Positions 1 through 8,466 of a stretch of DNA of 64,000 bases are shown piece after piece. Position 1 is the stretch's first letter. Each line of letters starts with the position of its first letter. The stretch comes from Thermoanaerobaculales bacterium (GTDB taxonomy: Bacteria; Acidobacteriota; Thermoanaerobaculia; Thermoanaerobaculales; Sulfomarinibacteraceae): positions 373,306-437,305 of the forward strand of contig DAOPQC010000002.1 in the NCBI GenBank assembly GCA_035358815.1. Reading direction: 5' to 3'. The position numbers were made by a program, and so were the translations under genes. Under the pieces are notes generated by a model that had not been told where the DNA came from, made no database searches, and was given only the letters and a program-made list of their open reading frames with translations.

Positions 1-451
1 GGTAGACCAGGCTGTACTCGTCCGCCAGCGGACCCAGCACCACGACGACGGAGACCGCCACCCGGACCCTCTCTCCGGTCGCGGAGACGAGGTCGAGCTC
101 GAAGTTCTCCGGCGCAGCGCCGGCGCGAACCATCGAGTGGAAGGCGCAGTGATGGCGGCAAAGGGAGTTGCCGAAGGTGTCGCGCGCCCGGATGACGTCC
201 TGCAGGTTGTGGCCGATCACCTCGCGAGCCGAAAGTCCCAGCAGCGCGGCGGACTCGTCGTTCCAGCGCACGATGACGTTGTCCGGATCGGTCGCAACCG
301 CCGCGCGCGTCGCCGTGTCGACGATGTGGCGGGCGTCGGGGAAGGCACGAGATGGCGCCTGGACGATGCGGACGCCATCGTCCACCTTGGAGAGCCGGTC
401 GGCCCGCGCCGCCCGCGGCACGATCGCGTTACGACGGGGCTGTTTTACCAT
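1..451 (-). CDS. PAS-domain protein, N-terminal part (3' end outside window)
   Basis: An open frame runs leftwards from an ATG at 449-451 to the window edge without a stop, giving about 150 residues. It reads as one PAS sensor domain: residues around DPDNVIVRWNDESAALLG, then REVIGHNLQDVI, then a Cys/His-rich segment SLCRHHCAFHSM, and a beta strand GERVRVAVSVVVVLG. A PAS domain binds a small ligand or cofactor and passes the signal to an attached output domain. That output lies beyond the window; in proteins with this R-H-H-C type PAS it is often a LuxR-type helix-turn-helix, but this cannot be seen here. Family knowledge supports PAS; the regulator role is inference. No Shine-Dalgarno is obvious before the chosen start. 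Confidence 0.6.
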   Translation of the reverse strand, partial: MVKQPRRNAIVPRAARADRLSKVDDGVRIVQAPSRAFPDARHIVDTATRAAVATDPDNVIVRWNDESAALLGLSAREVIGHNLQDVIRARDTFGNSLCRHHCAFHSMVRAGAAPENFELDLVSATGERVRVAVSVVVVLGPLADEYSLVY

Positions 452-688
452 CGGCAAGGCCTCGCTCCACTCCGCGCCCTCAGCCGCGCTGTATGGCTTC
501 CGATCATCAGTATATCGCGGCAAGCGCCACGCCTCGGATGCCATGCGCAGCCCCTGAACACCGGCCGCGGGCGCCCGGGCGGCCGCCATGCGCCCGGCGC
601 TGCGCGGATCAGGAGGCGTCGCAGCAGCGGCGGTGCGTTGCCGCCGCACGTGCTCCCCGGCTGCCGCTCCGGGCCGCTCCCCGGCTCG

Positions 689-1942
689 CTACTCGTAGCG
701 CAGCGCTTCGATGGGCACCAGCTTGGAGGCGCGGATGGCGGGCCACATCCCGAAGACGAGCCCGACCACGGTGCAGAACAGCAGGCCGCGCACCGCCCAC
801 TCGGCGGGGACGTGGACAGCGAAGTGAGTGAACACGCTCACCAGGTTGCCGAGGCCGAAGCCGGCGGCGACGCCGAGCACCCCGCCGATGTTGCACAGCA
901 CGATGGCCTCGAGCAGGAACTGGAACAGGATCGCGGCGCGCTTGGCGCCGAGCGCCTTGCGGATGCCGATCTCTCGGGTCCGCTCGGTCACCGAGACCAG
1001 CATGATGTTCATGATCCCGATGCCGGCGACAACCAGGGCGATGATGCCGAGCACGAACGCGCCCTTCTTCAGGTTGGCGGTGGCGGTGTTGAAAGCCTTG
1101 ATCTGGCTGTCGGTGGTGAAGAAGAAGAAGTTGTCCGGATCGCGAGGGCTGAGACCGCGCGCTGCCCGCAGCACCGCCCGCGTCTCCTCCATGGCGTCCT
1201 CGAGCGCCCCCGCCGAGATCGCCCGCACCGTGATGTTCACCGTTCGCGGAACCCCCTCCGGGTCCCGCGCCCCGTACGCCTTCTCGAAGGTCGTGATCGG
1301 CATCAGGATGTAGTTGTCGAAGTTGCCGCCCAGCGCGGACTTGCGCTCTGCGAAGACGCCCTGGACGGTGTACTTGCGGCCGTCGACCTTGATCTCCTTG
1401 CCCAGAGGGTCGGTGAACGGGAACAGCGACTGCGCGAGCTGGTAGCCGATCACCACCACGCTCCTGCCCACCCGCACGTCCTCGTTCGAGATGTTGCGCC
1501 CCAGCTCCACGTAGTGGGTGTTGTTCTCGGGGTACTCGGGCGTGCCGCCGCAGATCATGTTGACGGGCTCGGTCGTCTCTCCGCGATAGCTCGCGCGGAC
1601 GCTGAACTGCCACAGCTCCGCGCCCACCAGATCGGCGGACTTCACCTTCTCGCGGATCAGCTCCGCCTGCTCGACGGTCAGCGGTGGCCAGCGCTGAATC
1701 TGGCGAAAATCGTGGTCGCGGTGGTTGTTGAACCCGCCGGGCGGCCACTTCTGCGCCTGGAAGACCCGGCTACCGAGCACGCTCAGCTCGGCCTCCATCT
1801 GGTTCTGGATCACCGAGACCCCGGTCATGACGGCGATGATGGCCGCCACGCCGGCGATGATGCCGACCAGGGTCAGCAGCGATCGCAGCTTGTGGGCGCC
1901 GATCGCGGTCAGCGCCATCCTGACGGCTTCGATCCAGATCAT
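689..1942 (-). CDS. MacB/FtsX-like ABC transporter permease
   Basis: 417-residue inner-membrane permease of a MacB-type export system. The N-terminal transmembrane helix (about residues 20-42) is followed by a large periplasmic MacB_PCD domain (about 45-270) and three C-terminal helices. The cytoplasmic coupling segment VSVTERTREIGIRKALGAK, diagnostic of the MacB/LolC/FtsX group, sits at the start of the last membrane block. MacB permeases transmit ATPase strokes to the periplasm rather than forming a channel. It is the last gene of a run with a second permease (2069-3304), an ATPase (3301-3990) and a membrane-fusion protein (3995-5257). It is separated from the second permease by about 126 bp holding a G-rich repeat, so it may have its own signals. 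The substrate cannot be told. Confidence 0.9.
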   Translation of the reverse strand: MIWIEAVRMALTAIGAHKLRSLLTLVGIIAGVAAIIAVMTGVSVIQNQMEAELSVLGSRVFQAQKWPPGGFNNHRDHDFRQIQRWPPLTVEQAELIREKVKSADLVGAELWQFSVRASYRGETTEPVNMICGGTPEYPENNTHYVELGRNISNEDVRVGRSVVVIGYQLAQSLFPFTDPLGKEIKVDGRKYTVQGVFAERKSALGGNFDNYILMPITTFEKAYGARDPEGVPRTVNITVRAISAGALEDAMEETRAVLRAARGLSPRDPDNFFFFTTDSQIKAFNTATANLKKGAFVLGIIALVVAGIGIMNIMLVSVTERTREIGIRKALGAKRAAILFQFLLEAIVLCNIGGVLGVAAGFGLGNLVSVFTHFAVHVPAEWAVRGLLFCTVVGLVFGMWPAIRASKLVPIEALRYE

Positions 1943-1976
1943 GATGACAGACCCCGGGGCCGAGCCAGCTGATCGA

Positions 1977-2008
1977 TGCAGGGGGTGAGGGGATAGCGGT
2001 TGGGGGAT
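1977..2008. repeat. G-rich heptamer repeat between permease genes
   Basis: About 30 bp of GGGGTGAGGGGATAG / GGTTGGGGGATGG in the 126-bp gap between the two permease genes. It resembles the G/C-rich arm of the composite intergenic repeats seen elsewhere in the window (for example 20367-20450 and 33868-33996), here without a hexamer arm. Confidence 0.5.
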
Positions 2009-2068
2009 GGCATCCGCAGTCGCGTCGACGGATCGTGGCCGAAGGCGGTCATGGTCGGCATCCCTCCC

Positions 2069-3304
2069 CTACTCGTAGTGGAGGGCGTCGATCGGGTTGA
2101 GGCGGGAGGCGCGCCACGCCGGAATGAACCCCGAAACGACCCCGACCATCACGGAAACACAGAGCGCTACACCGACGATCGGCAGCGACACGCTGGCCGG
2201 CATCACGAACCGGTCGATGGCCGCGGCCGCCCCAAACGACAGCACGATGCCGATGGCGCCTCCGATCAGGCAGATGACGGATGACTCGAACAGGAACTGG
2301 GAGAGGATCGCGCGGCGCTTGGCTCCGATCGCCTTGCGGATCCCGATTTCCTTGGTCCGCTCGGTGACCGAGACGAACATGATGTTCATCACGCCCACGC
2401 CGCCGACGAAGAGCGAGATGCCGGTGATCGCGAGCCCCACCAACAGCACCACCCGCATGACGTCGTCGAAGGCGTCCAGGAGAGAGTCCATCTTGTTGAT
2501 GGCGAAGTTGTCCTCCTGGTCCGGCTTGAGCCGCCGGATCTTGCGCATCTCGCCGATCACCTCGAACTCGTAGTCGTCGAGCGGAGCACCGGCAGGAGCC
2601 TTGACGGCAAAGTCGAAGTTCCGGTTGAAGCCGCCGTACAGCTTGACGAAGGTCGTCACCGGCACGAACACCTGGCTGTCGAAGTCGGGCCCGCCGAAGG
2701 TGCCGCCGCTGCCCTGCTTCTCCATGACGCCGATCACCTGGAAGTCGTGGCGGCCGATCTTCAGGGTCTTGTTGACCGGATCCCGGCTCTCGAAGACCTG
2801 CTCGTGGATGGTCTTGCCGATGACGCACACCCGGCGGCTGAACTGGACGTCGTAGGCGTTGAAGAACCGACCCTGCTCCGGGAGCGCACTCGACACCAGC
2901 ATGTGCTTGTGGGTGGTGCCGATGATCCGGATGTTGTCCCGCACCTCGGATCCGAACTTGACGCTGCGCTGCGTGTCGGAGCTCGGGTTGACCGCGATCG
3001 CGCTGTGCAGCTGGCGTTCGAGCTTGTCGGCCTCCTTGAGCGTGAGATTGGGGCGGTTGCGGAACTGGAAGAAGCGCCCCATCATGATCCACGGCGTCCG
3101 CGACACGAACAGCACGTCAGCCCCGATCACCGACGCGCTCTCCCGGAACGAGTTCGACAGGCCGTTCGCGGCGGTCATCGTGGTCACAACCGCCAGGATC
3201 CCGATGATGATGCCGAGCGTGGTGAGCACGCCCCGGGCCGTGTTCGCGCGCAGCGCGGCGAGCGCGATGCGCAGCGCCTCGACGGTGCCGTGGACCGAGC
3301 TCAT
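2069..3304 (-). CDS. MacB/FtsX-like ABC transporter permease (second)
   Basis: 411-residue paralogue of the 689-1942 permease with the same plan: N-terminal transmembrane helix around residues 22-45, periplasmic MacB_PCD domain, then three C-terminal helices preceded by VSVTERTKEIGIRKAIGAK. Its ATG (3302-3304) overlaps the TGA of the upstream ATPase (3301-3303) in an ATGA junction, so translation is probably coupled. Two different permeases with one ATPase suggest either a heterodimeric transporter or two exchangeable permeases. Which of these applies is inference. Confidence 0.9.
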   Translation of the reverse strand: MSSVHGTVEALRIALAALRANTARGVLTTLGIIIGILAVVTTMTAANGLSNSFRESASVIGADVLFVSRTPWIMMGRFFQFRNRPNLTLKEADKLERQLHSAIAVNPSSDTQRSVKFGSEVRDNIRIIGTTHKHMLVSSALPEQGRFFNAYDVQFSRRVCVIGKTIHEQVFESRDPVNKTLKIGRHDFQVIGVMEKQGSGGTFGGPDFDSQVFVPVTTFVKLYGGFNRNFDFAVKAPAGAPLDDYEFEVIGEMRKIRRLKPDQEDNFAINKMDSLLDAFDDVMRVVLLVGLAITGISLFVGGVGVMNIMFVSVTERTKEIGIRKAIGAKRRAILSQFLFESSVICLIGGAIGIVLSFGAAAAIDRFVMPASVSLPIVGVALCVSVMVGVVSGFIPAWRASRLNPIDALHYE

Positions 3305-3990
3305 GCCGCCTCTCGCTGCGCGCTGTCCGACTCGATCAGGCCGTCGCGAAGCCGGATCACGCGGTGCGCGTGCCGCGCGACGTCCTCCTCGTGGGTGACC
3401 AGGAGGATGGAGTTGCCCTTGGCCTGCAGGTCGTCGAAGATCGCCATGATCTCGGCGCCGGTCGCGGTGTCGAGGTTTCCGGTCGGCTCGTCGGCGAGGA
3501 TGATCGAGGGCTCGTTGACCAGGGCCCTGGCGATTGCCACCCGCTGGCGCTGGCCGCCTGACAGCTCGTTCGGCTTGTGCTTGACACGATCGGCGAGGCC
3601 CACCGCCGAGATGGCGGCCATCGCCTTTTCGCGCCGGACCGACGGGCGCAGCCCCCGGTAGATCAGCGGCAGCTCGACGTTGTGGAAGATGTCGGCCCGG
3701 GGCAGCAGGTTGAAGGTCTGGAACACGAAGCCGATCTTCAAGTTGCGGACCTCCGCCAGCCGGTCCTCGCCGAAGGTGCTGACGTCCTGATCGTCGATCA
3801 GGTACTGGCCGGAGCTCGGCACGTCGAGGCAGCCGATGATGTTCATGAGCGTCGACTTGCCGGACCCCGACGGGCCCATGATCGCGACGTACTCGTTCTC
3901 GCGGAGCTCGAACGTCACGCCGCGCAGGGCGCGCACGCCGAGGTGGTTCATCTCGTAGGTCTTGGTGACGTTCCGGAGCTCGAGCGACAT
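3301..3990 (-). CDS. MacB/LolD-type ABC transporter ATPase
   Basis: 229-residue ATP-binding subunit. Walker A GPSGSGKST lies at about residues 39-47, the Q-loop in FVFQTFNLLPR, the ABC signature LSGGQRQRVAIARAL, Walker B ILADEPTGNLD, and the switch His in LLVTHEE. Length and motifs fit the LolD/MacB/FtsE group that works with FtsX-type permeases. The start at 3990 is chosen because homology begins with MSLELRNVTKTYEM and a GAGGGA Shine-Dalgarno precedes it. A longer frame to 4221 only overlaps the upstream gene in another frame. It starts 4 bp after the fusion-protein stop and overlaps the permease start by 4 bp, so the genes form a tight operon. Confidence 0.93.
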   Translation of the reverse strand: MSLELRNVTKTYEMNHLGVRALRGVTFELRENEYVAIMGPSGSGKSTLMNIIGCLDVPSSGQYLIDDQDVSTFGEDRLAEVRNLKIGFVFQTFNLLPRADIFHNVELPLIYRGLRPSVRREKAMAAISAVGLADRVKHKPNELSGGQRQRVAIARALVNEPSIILADEPTGNLDTATGAEIMAIFDDLQAKGNSILLVTHEEDVARHAHRVIRLRDGLIESDSAQREAA

Positions 3991-3994
3991 CGGC

Positions 3995-5257
3995 TCATCC
4001 CTCCCTGCCGCGCGGCTCATCGCCGCCGCCGACCCGGACCGCGGCCCCATCCTGGAGGTCACGGCTGATCGCGCGGTAGCTGCCGACGACCACCTGCTCG
4101 TTCTCGACGAGGCCCTCGACGACCTCGATGTGGGTGTCGGACTGGATCCCGGTTGAGACCTGGCGCGCGCTCGCCTTGCCGCTGTCGACCACCCACACGA
4201 CCTCGACGAAGCCCTCGTCATCCGGCAGGAAGCGAGCGGTTCCGTCCTCTTTCTCGCCCGCCTCCTTGCCGACGCCCAGCTGCTCCATGGTCCGCACGGT
4301 CACGCTCTGGATCGGCACGCTGACGCAGCCCTCCCGGACCTCGGTCACGACCTCGGCCGACGCGGTCATCCCTGGACGGAGCAGTGTCCCCGGGTCGAGG
4401 ACCGCGATCTTGACCTCGAACTCCGTCTTCTGGTCGGAGCTGCCCTGGCCGGAGATCTTGGCGCTGTTCGCGATCTCGGTCACCTCGCCCTTGAACTTCA
4501 CGTCGGGCAGGGCGTCGACCTCGATCGTGGCAGCGTCACCGACCGACACCAGGACGATGTCGTTCTCGTCGACGTCGACCAGCGCCTCCATCCCCTGCAG
4601 GTTGGAGACGACCATGATCACGTCCTCCTGGAACTGGGACCCGAGGGCGATCTCGCCGACCTCCTTGTTGAGCATCGAGATCGTCCCGGCCATCGGCGAG
4701 TAGATGGTGGTCTTGGACAGCGAGTCCCGGGCCTGGCGGACCGCGGCCTTGGCCTGCTCGACCTGGTCCTGGGTCGACTGATAGCGCGCCTTCTCGACCT
4801 CCGCCGACGCGTACATGGTGTCGAGGGAGGCCTGCGACTCGAGGCTGCGATCGAAGAGCTGGCGGCTGCGCTCGTAGTCCTTCTGCGCCTTGACCATGTT
4901 CTCCCGGGCGAGGTTGGCCTGCGCCTGCGCGGCGCTCAGGTTGGCCTCCTGGGACTCGACCTCCGCCACGTAGCGCTCACGGTCGAGCTCCACCAGCATC
5001 GTGCCCTTCTCCACCCAGTCGCCTTCGTCCACTCCGAGACGGATGATCTTGGCGCTGACGTCCGCCGAGATGTTGACCTGGACCATGGGTTGGATCTTGC
5101 CGGTGGCGGTCACCGTCTGGACGACCGTGCTCCGGCCGACCGCCGCCACCTCCACCGGAAGGCCGTCATCACCACGGCTCCGGCCGAGGGCCGTGACGAC
5201 CACGACCCCCACGATCACCACCACCACCAGGCCGAGCAGGACACGCTTCTTGGTCAT
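3995..5257 (-). CDS. HlyD/MacA-like periplasmic membrane-fusion protein
   Basis: 420-residue periplasmic adaptor. A short cytoplasmic start MTKKRVLLG leads into one transmembrane anchor (LVVVVIVGVVVVTALG). A biotinyl-lipoyl half (VQVNISADVSAKI), a long alpha-helical hairpin (about residues 75-175), the second lipoyl half (TTIYSPMAGTISMLNKEVGEIA) and beta-barrel domains follow. MacA-type adaptors link the permease to an outer-membrane TolC duct. No TolC homologue is visible in this window, so the outer-membrane partner must be encoded elsewhere or the pump may stop in the periplasm. The ATG at 5255-5257 is preferred over an upstream in-frame start at 5344 because the anchor follows it directly. 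Confidence 0.9.
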   Translation of the reverse strand: MTKKRVLLGLVVVVIVGVVVVTALGRSRGDDGLPVEVAAVGRSTVVQTVTATGKIQPMVQVNISADVSAKIIRLGVDEGDWVEKGTMLVELDRERYVAEVESQEANLSAAQAQANLARENMVKAQKDYERSRQLFDRSLESQASLDTMYASAEVEKARYQSTQDQVEQAKAAVRQARDSLSKTTIYSPMAGTISMLNKEVGEIALGSQFQEDVIMVVSNLQGMEALVDVDENDIVLVSVGDAATIEVDALPDVKFKGEVTEIANSAKISGQGSSDQKTEFEVKIAVLDPGTLLRPGMTASAEVVTEVREGCVSVPIQSVTVRTMEQLGVGKEAGEKEDGTARFLPDDEGFVEVVWVVDSGKASARQVSTGIQSDTHIEVVEGLVENEQVVVGSYRAISRDLQDGAAVRVGGGDEPRGREG

Positions 5258-5480
5258 GATCTTCTGACTCCCGGGGGCCGCCGGCCGTGCCACGCGAGCC
5301 GCATCTGGCAGGCGCGAGAAGGTGGCCGCGGCCTCTGTTTCCACGCTCAGGATCTCGTACGTTCAGACCGGCCGTGGGTTTCGCCGGCGGAGTGCTCCCG
5401 GGAGCGGCGGACGACGGGTCCGTCCCCGGACGCGTTCGGCCGGCGGAGCCGCCGGCGCGGCGGAGGGCGACCCTCCCGGC

Positions 5481-6050
5481 TCAGAAGCCGACGGCGACGC
5501 CGAAACGCGTCACCCACGGGCTGCTGTACGGGCTCGGCTCATCATCCACGTACGACAGGTTGTAGAGCACCTGGACGTAGAGCGATGAGCGGCCACTCAT
5601 CGCCGTGGACGCACCGCCGCCCACAAACACGCTCGTGAAGCCGTCGCGCTCGGTGGAGAAATCGAACGTGCCGTGTTCGTAGCTCAGGTACTCCACTTCG
5701 ACGTGGAGGTAGACCGGATTGAAGACGTAGTACTCAGCAAACGCCGAAGCGCCATAGTCAGTCGTCGACAGGTCCTCGGCGTAGCGCCCGTCGTTGCGGT
5801 AGCGGAAGATCAGGCTGCCACCGACCGTCACCTGCGGGCCGAGCCAGGTCCCGATCAGGGGCGCGATCTCGACGTAGTCAACGTCGCCGAAGGACAGCCC
5901 GAGGCTGCCGCCGACGAACACTCCATCCGCAGCCAGCCCGGGAGGAGGGGATGACATGGGGTCGTGATCCTGGCCCCCCGCAGCCCGTGGCGCCGCGAGT
6001 GCCGCCACCAGCCCGCCTCCGATCAGGGCCAGCTTGAGTGCACCGCGCAT
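5481..6050 (-). CDS. Small outer-membrane beta-barrel protein
   Basis: 189 residues with a signal peptide (about 1-26, MRGALKLALIGGGLVAALAA then an Ala/Gly-rich cleavage region). Alternating-residue beta strands follow, and the protein ends in VTRFGVAVGF, where the terminal Phe is typical of outer-membrane barrels. It has glycine-rich turns such as FVGGSLGLSFGD and VTVGGSLIFRYRNDG. The start is supported by a strong GGAGGTGGAGGG just before the ATG. It lies about 220 bp upstream of the exporter operon on the same strand, so it could be linked to it but is not a TolC. Function unknown; OmpW/OprF-like small barrels are the nearest general class. Confidence 0.7.
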   Translation of the reverse strand: MRGALKLALIGGGLVAALAAPRAAGGQDHDPMSSPPPGLAADGVFVGGSLGLSFGDVDYVEIAPLIGTWLGPQVTVGGSLIFRYRNDGRYAEDLSTTDYGASAFAEYYVFNPVYLHVEVEYLSYEHGTFDFSTERDGFTSVFVGGGASTAMSGRSSLYVQVLYNLSYVDDEPSPYSSPWVTRFGVAVGF

Positions 6051-6318
6051 CCCTCCACCTCCTCCCGGCGCCAGCCCGCCCGTCCTCGGAGTTGGACGGG
6101 GCCCGGAGCGAACACCGGAACCTCCCGCCCAGTATAGCCGGGGGCTCGCAACGGCAGCGACCCGGCCACGACTGCGCCGGCCGGCCCTGAATCCCTCCGC
6201 CGCCGCGGTGTATGCTCTCCGACGCATGACCGCGGAGTGACGGCAGCTGCACCGGCCGACCCGACGCCGGGTCGGGCTTCGGCCGCGTCGCGGAGGGTTC
6301 GACTCGAGGGAGGCGTCA

Positions 6319-6741
6319 ATGGGTGGGATCAACGTGAAACGCTGGATCGTGGGCGGGGTGGTGGCGGGCCTCTTCATCTTCATCGTCGAAGGTGTTGCCA
6401 GCACCCTCTACGTGAAGGACATGGAAGCCGCGATGACGGCGCACAACCTGGCCATGGCCATGGGCGCCGGCCAGGTGGTCCTGGCGCTGGTCCTGAGCCT
6501 GGTCAGCGGGCTGATGGCGGCGTTCCTGTACGCGGTCGCGCGGCCCCGCTTCGGACCCGGGCCGAGAACTGCCGTGATCATGGGCGTCGCCCTGTTCGTC
6601 GGCAGCTACCTGCTGACCTTCCTCGGCTACCGGATGATGGGGCTGTTTCCGGGCGCCATGCTGGTGCTGTGGGGCATCATCAGCCTGGTCGAGATCGTGC
6701 TCGCCACCCTGATCGCAGGGGCCATCTACCGCGAGGGCTGA
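6319..6741 (+). CDS. Small four-helix membrane protein, function unknown
   Basis: 140 residues with four hydrophobic segments: about 8-28, 45-75, 88-108 and 113-136. There is a GAGGGAGG Shine-Dalgarno 6 nt before the ATG. No catalytic motif is seen. It is the first gene of a plus-strand run (6319-9087) that continues with another membrane protein, an ECF sigma factor, its anti-sigma factor and MsrA. The gap to the next gene is about 95 bp and includes a small hairpin (CGAGGG / CCCCTCG). Confidence 0.7.
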   Translation: MGGINVKRWIVGGVVAGLFIFIVEGVASTLYVKDMEAAMTAHNLAMAMGAGQVVLALVLSLVSGLMAAFLYAVARPRFGPGPRTAVIMGVALFVGSYLLTFLGYRMMGLFPGAMLVLWGIISLVEIVLATLIAGAIYREG

Positions 6742-6835
6742 CTCTAGCCCCTGCTCTCGCCCCCTGTTAACCGATCCGGCCGCCGCCGCGTTGTAGCTGC
6801 AAAACGAGGGCTCACCCCTCGAAGGAGGCAGTGCA

Positions 6836-7306
6836 ATGGGCGGTCTGTCAGATGTGCTCGGCCCGGTCGGCGTCCTGCTGGTGCTCGCATGGATGCTGAA
6901 GTTCTTCCTGACCCACCGGCGCCGCGTCAGGCTGGCGCAGCTGCAGTACGAGCTGCAGGGCAAGCTGCTCGACAAGTTCTCGAGCTCACAGGAGCTTGCG
7001 GAGTACCTGCGGGGGGACGCCGGCGAGCGCTTCCTGCAGTCCGCGACCGTGGAGCGCTCCGACCCCCACGCCCGGATCCTCGGTTCGGTGCAGGTCGCCC
7101 TGGTGCTGCTGACCGGCGGCGCCGCCTGCCTGGTGCTGCAGGGCCGCATCGCCGAGGCCGAGGAGGCCTTCGCGTTCCTCGGCACGCTGGGCGTCGCACT
7201 CGGCATCGGCTTCGGCCTGTCCGCCGGCGTCGCCTACCTGCTGTCCAAGGCCTGGGGCCTGATCAACGGCGGCGGCACCTCCAGCCGGCTGCCCGAGAGC
7301 TCGTGA
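6836..7306 (+). CDS. Membrane protein of unknown function
   Basis: 156 residues. An N-terminal membrane helix (about 8-26) is followed by a basic, charged cytoplasmic stretch (HRRRVRLAQLQYELQGKLLDKFSSSQELAEYL) and two C-terminal helices (about 83-102 and 115-140). The helix-LQYELQGKLLDKF arrangement resembles small membrane proteins often encoded beside ECF sigma factors in Acidobacteriota; this is a general impression, not a family assignment. There is a clear AAGGAGG Shine-Dalgarno. The stop is 6 nt before the sigma-factor start, so the two are likely cotranscribed. Confidence 0.7.
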   Translation: MGGLSDVLGPVGVLLVLAWMLKFFLTHRRRVRLAQLQYELQGKLLDKFSSSQELAEYLRGDAGERFLQSATVERSDPHARILGSVQVALVLLTGGAACLVLQGRIAEAEEAFAFLGTLGVALGIGFGLSAGVAYLLSKAWGLINGGGTSSRLPESS

Positions 7307-7312
7307 GGCCGG

Positions 7313-7900
7313 ATGATCGCGATCGCGAGCAGCGGCCGGTCCGCCGCGGGCGCAGCGATGGACATCGCGCCGATCCCGGCTACGCTGGAGGCGGCGGATC
7401 CCAGCGCGCGACCCATGAATGAGCAGAGCTTCCGGTTGTTCTACGAGCGCACCGCGCGCCAGCTCCAGGCCTACCTGCTGAGCGCCACCGGCAGCCCGTC
7501 GGCAGCTGAGGACCTGCTGCAGGAGTCCTACCTCCGGCTGATCCGCGCCGACGCCCGCGTCAACGACGACGACCATCGCAGGCGCTACCTGTTCCGAATC
7601 GCGACCAATCTGCTCCGGGACCGCCACCGGCGCCGCAGGCCGGACCGCGCCGAGCTCCTCGAGGCTCGCGACCCTGCGGACCAGGAGGCCGACATCCAGC
7701 GCCGCGCCGACCTCGCCGGGGTGCTGCGCGAGCTCAAGCCGCGCGAGCGCCAGCTGCTGTGGCTCGCCTACGTCGAGGGCCTGAGCCACCTCGAGATCGC
7801 CGCCGCCACCGGCCTTGCGAGCGGCAGCATCCGCCCGCTCCTGTTCCGCGCCCGACGGCGGATGGCCGAGCTGCTGCGGGGAAAGGGGATGGCCCCGTGA
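7313..7900 (+). CDS. ECF-family RNA polymerase sigma factor
   Basis: 195 residues. Sigma region 2 is seen around SAAEDLLQESYLRLI and RRYLFRIATNLLRDRHRR (about residues 62-106), and region 4 around LKPRERQLLWLAYVEGLSHLEIAAATG and SIRPLLFRARRRM (about 143-188). No region 3 or extra domain is present. An internal ATG at 7415 (MNEQSFRLFYERT) would give a more usual 161-residue protein. The longer start is given because it lies 6 nt after the upstream stop, suggesting coupling, but the choice is uncertain. The stop overlaps the GTG start of the next gene, an anti-sigma factor. The likely regulon is unknown; msrA just downstream hints at an oxidative or envelope-stress response. Confidence 0.88.
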   Translation: MIAIASSGRSAAGAAMDIAPIPATLEAADPSARPMNEQSFRLFYERTARQLQAYLLSATGSPSAAEDLLQESYLRLIRADARVNDDDHRRRYLFRIATNLLRDRHRRRRPDRAELLEARDPADQEADIQRRADLAGVLRELKPRERQLLWLAYVEGLSHLEIAAATGLASGSIRPLLFRARRRMAELLRGKGMAP

Positions 7901-8373
7901 ACGACATCGCCTGCGACCGCGAGCGGGAGCTGCTGGACGGCATCGCGGTCGGGGAGCTCTCCGCGGACCTGCGGCTGCACGCCGCGAGCTGCGCCGGGTG
8001 CTCCGAAACGCTGCTGGTCGCTTCCTTCTTGCGCCGAGAGGCGAGCGCGGCCGCTCCCGCTCCCCTCCCCGATCCGGCGTACCTGTGGTGGCGCGCCGGC
8101 CTCGAGCGGCGCTCGGCGGCCTCCGAGCGGGCGACCCGCGCCATCACGATCCTCCAGCGGGCCTCCATCGTGGCCGCGGCCCTGCTGATCGTGCCGCTCC
8201 TCCGCTGGGGATGGCCCCACTTGTGGCGCTGGATCGGCGCTCTCGACCCTGGCGCGCTGGTGCCACGGCTGCCCGCCGACGCCGGCGACCCCATCCTGGT
8301 GATCGCGCTGAGCGCGGCCGTGCTCGCGGCGATCGCGCTGCTCGACCTCCACGGGGCATGGACCGGGGACTGA
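7897..8373 (+). CDS. Anti-sigma factor with zinc-finger-like motif and membrane helices
   Basis: 158 residues from a GTG at 7897-7899 that overlaps the sigma-factor stop (GTGA). The N-terminus carries LRLHAASCAGC (about residues 23-33), the His-x3-Cys-x2-Cys core of the zf-HC2/anti-sigma fold. Hydrophobic segments at about 88-103 and 128-150 anchor it in the membrane. This is the usual layout of a membrane-bound anti-sigma factor that holds the neighbouring ECF sigma until a signal frees it. The overlap strongly suggests the two products are made in balance. Confidence 0.82.
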   Translation: MNDIACDRERELLDGIAVGELSADLRLHAASCAGCSETLLVASFLRREASAAAPAPLPDPAYLWWRAGLERRSAASERATRAITILQRASIVAAALLIVPLLRWGWPHLWRWIGALDPGALVPRLPADAGDPILVIALSAAVLAAIALLDLHGAWTGD

Positions 8374-8466
8374 ACCCGGGCCGCCGGCTGTTACCCGGAT
8401 GAGACGTGCCGCCGGAAGCGGGCCGCGCCGGCCGGCGAGCCACGGCGACGATGACCGGAGGGACCG

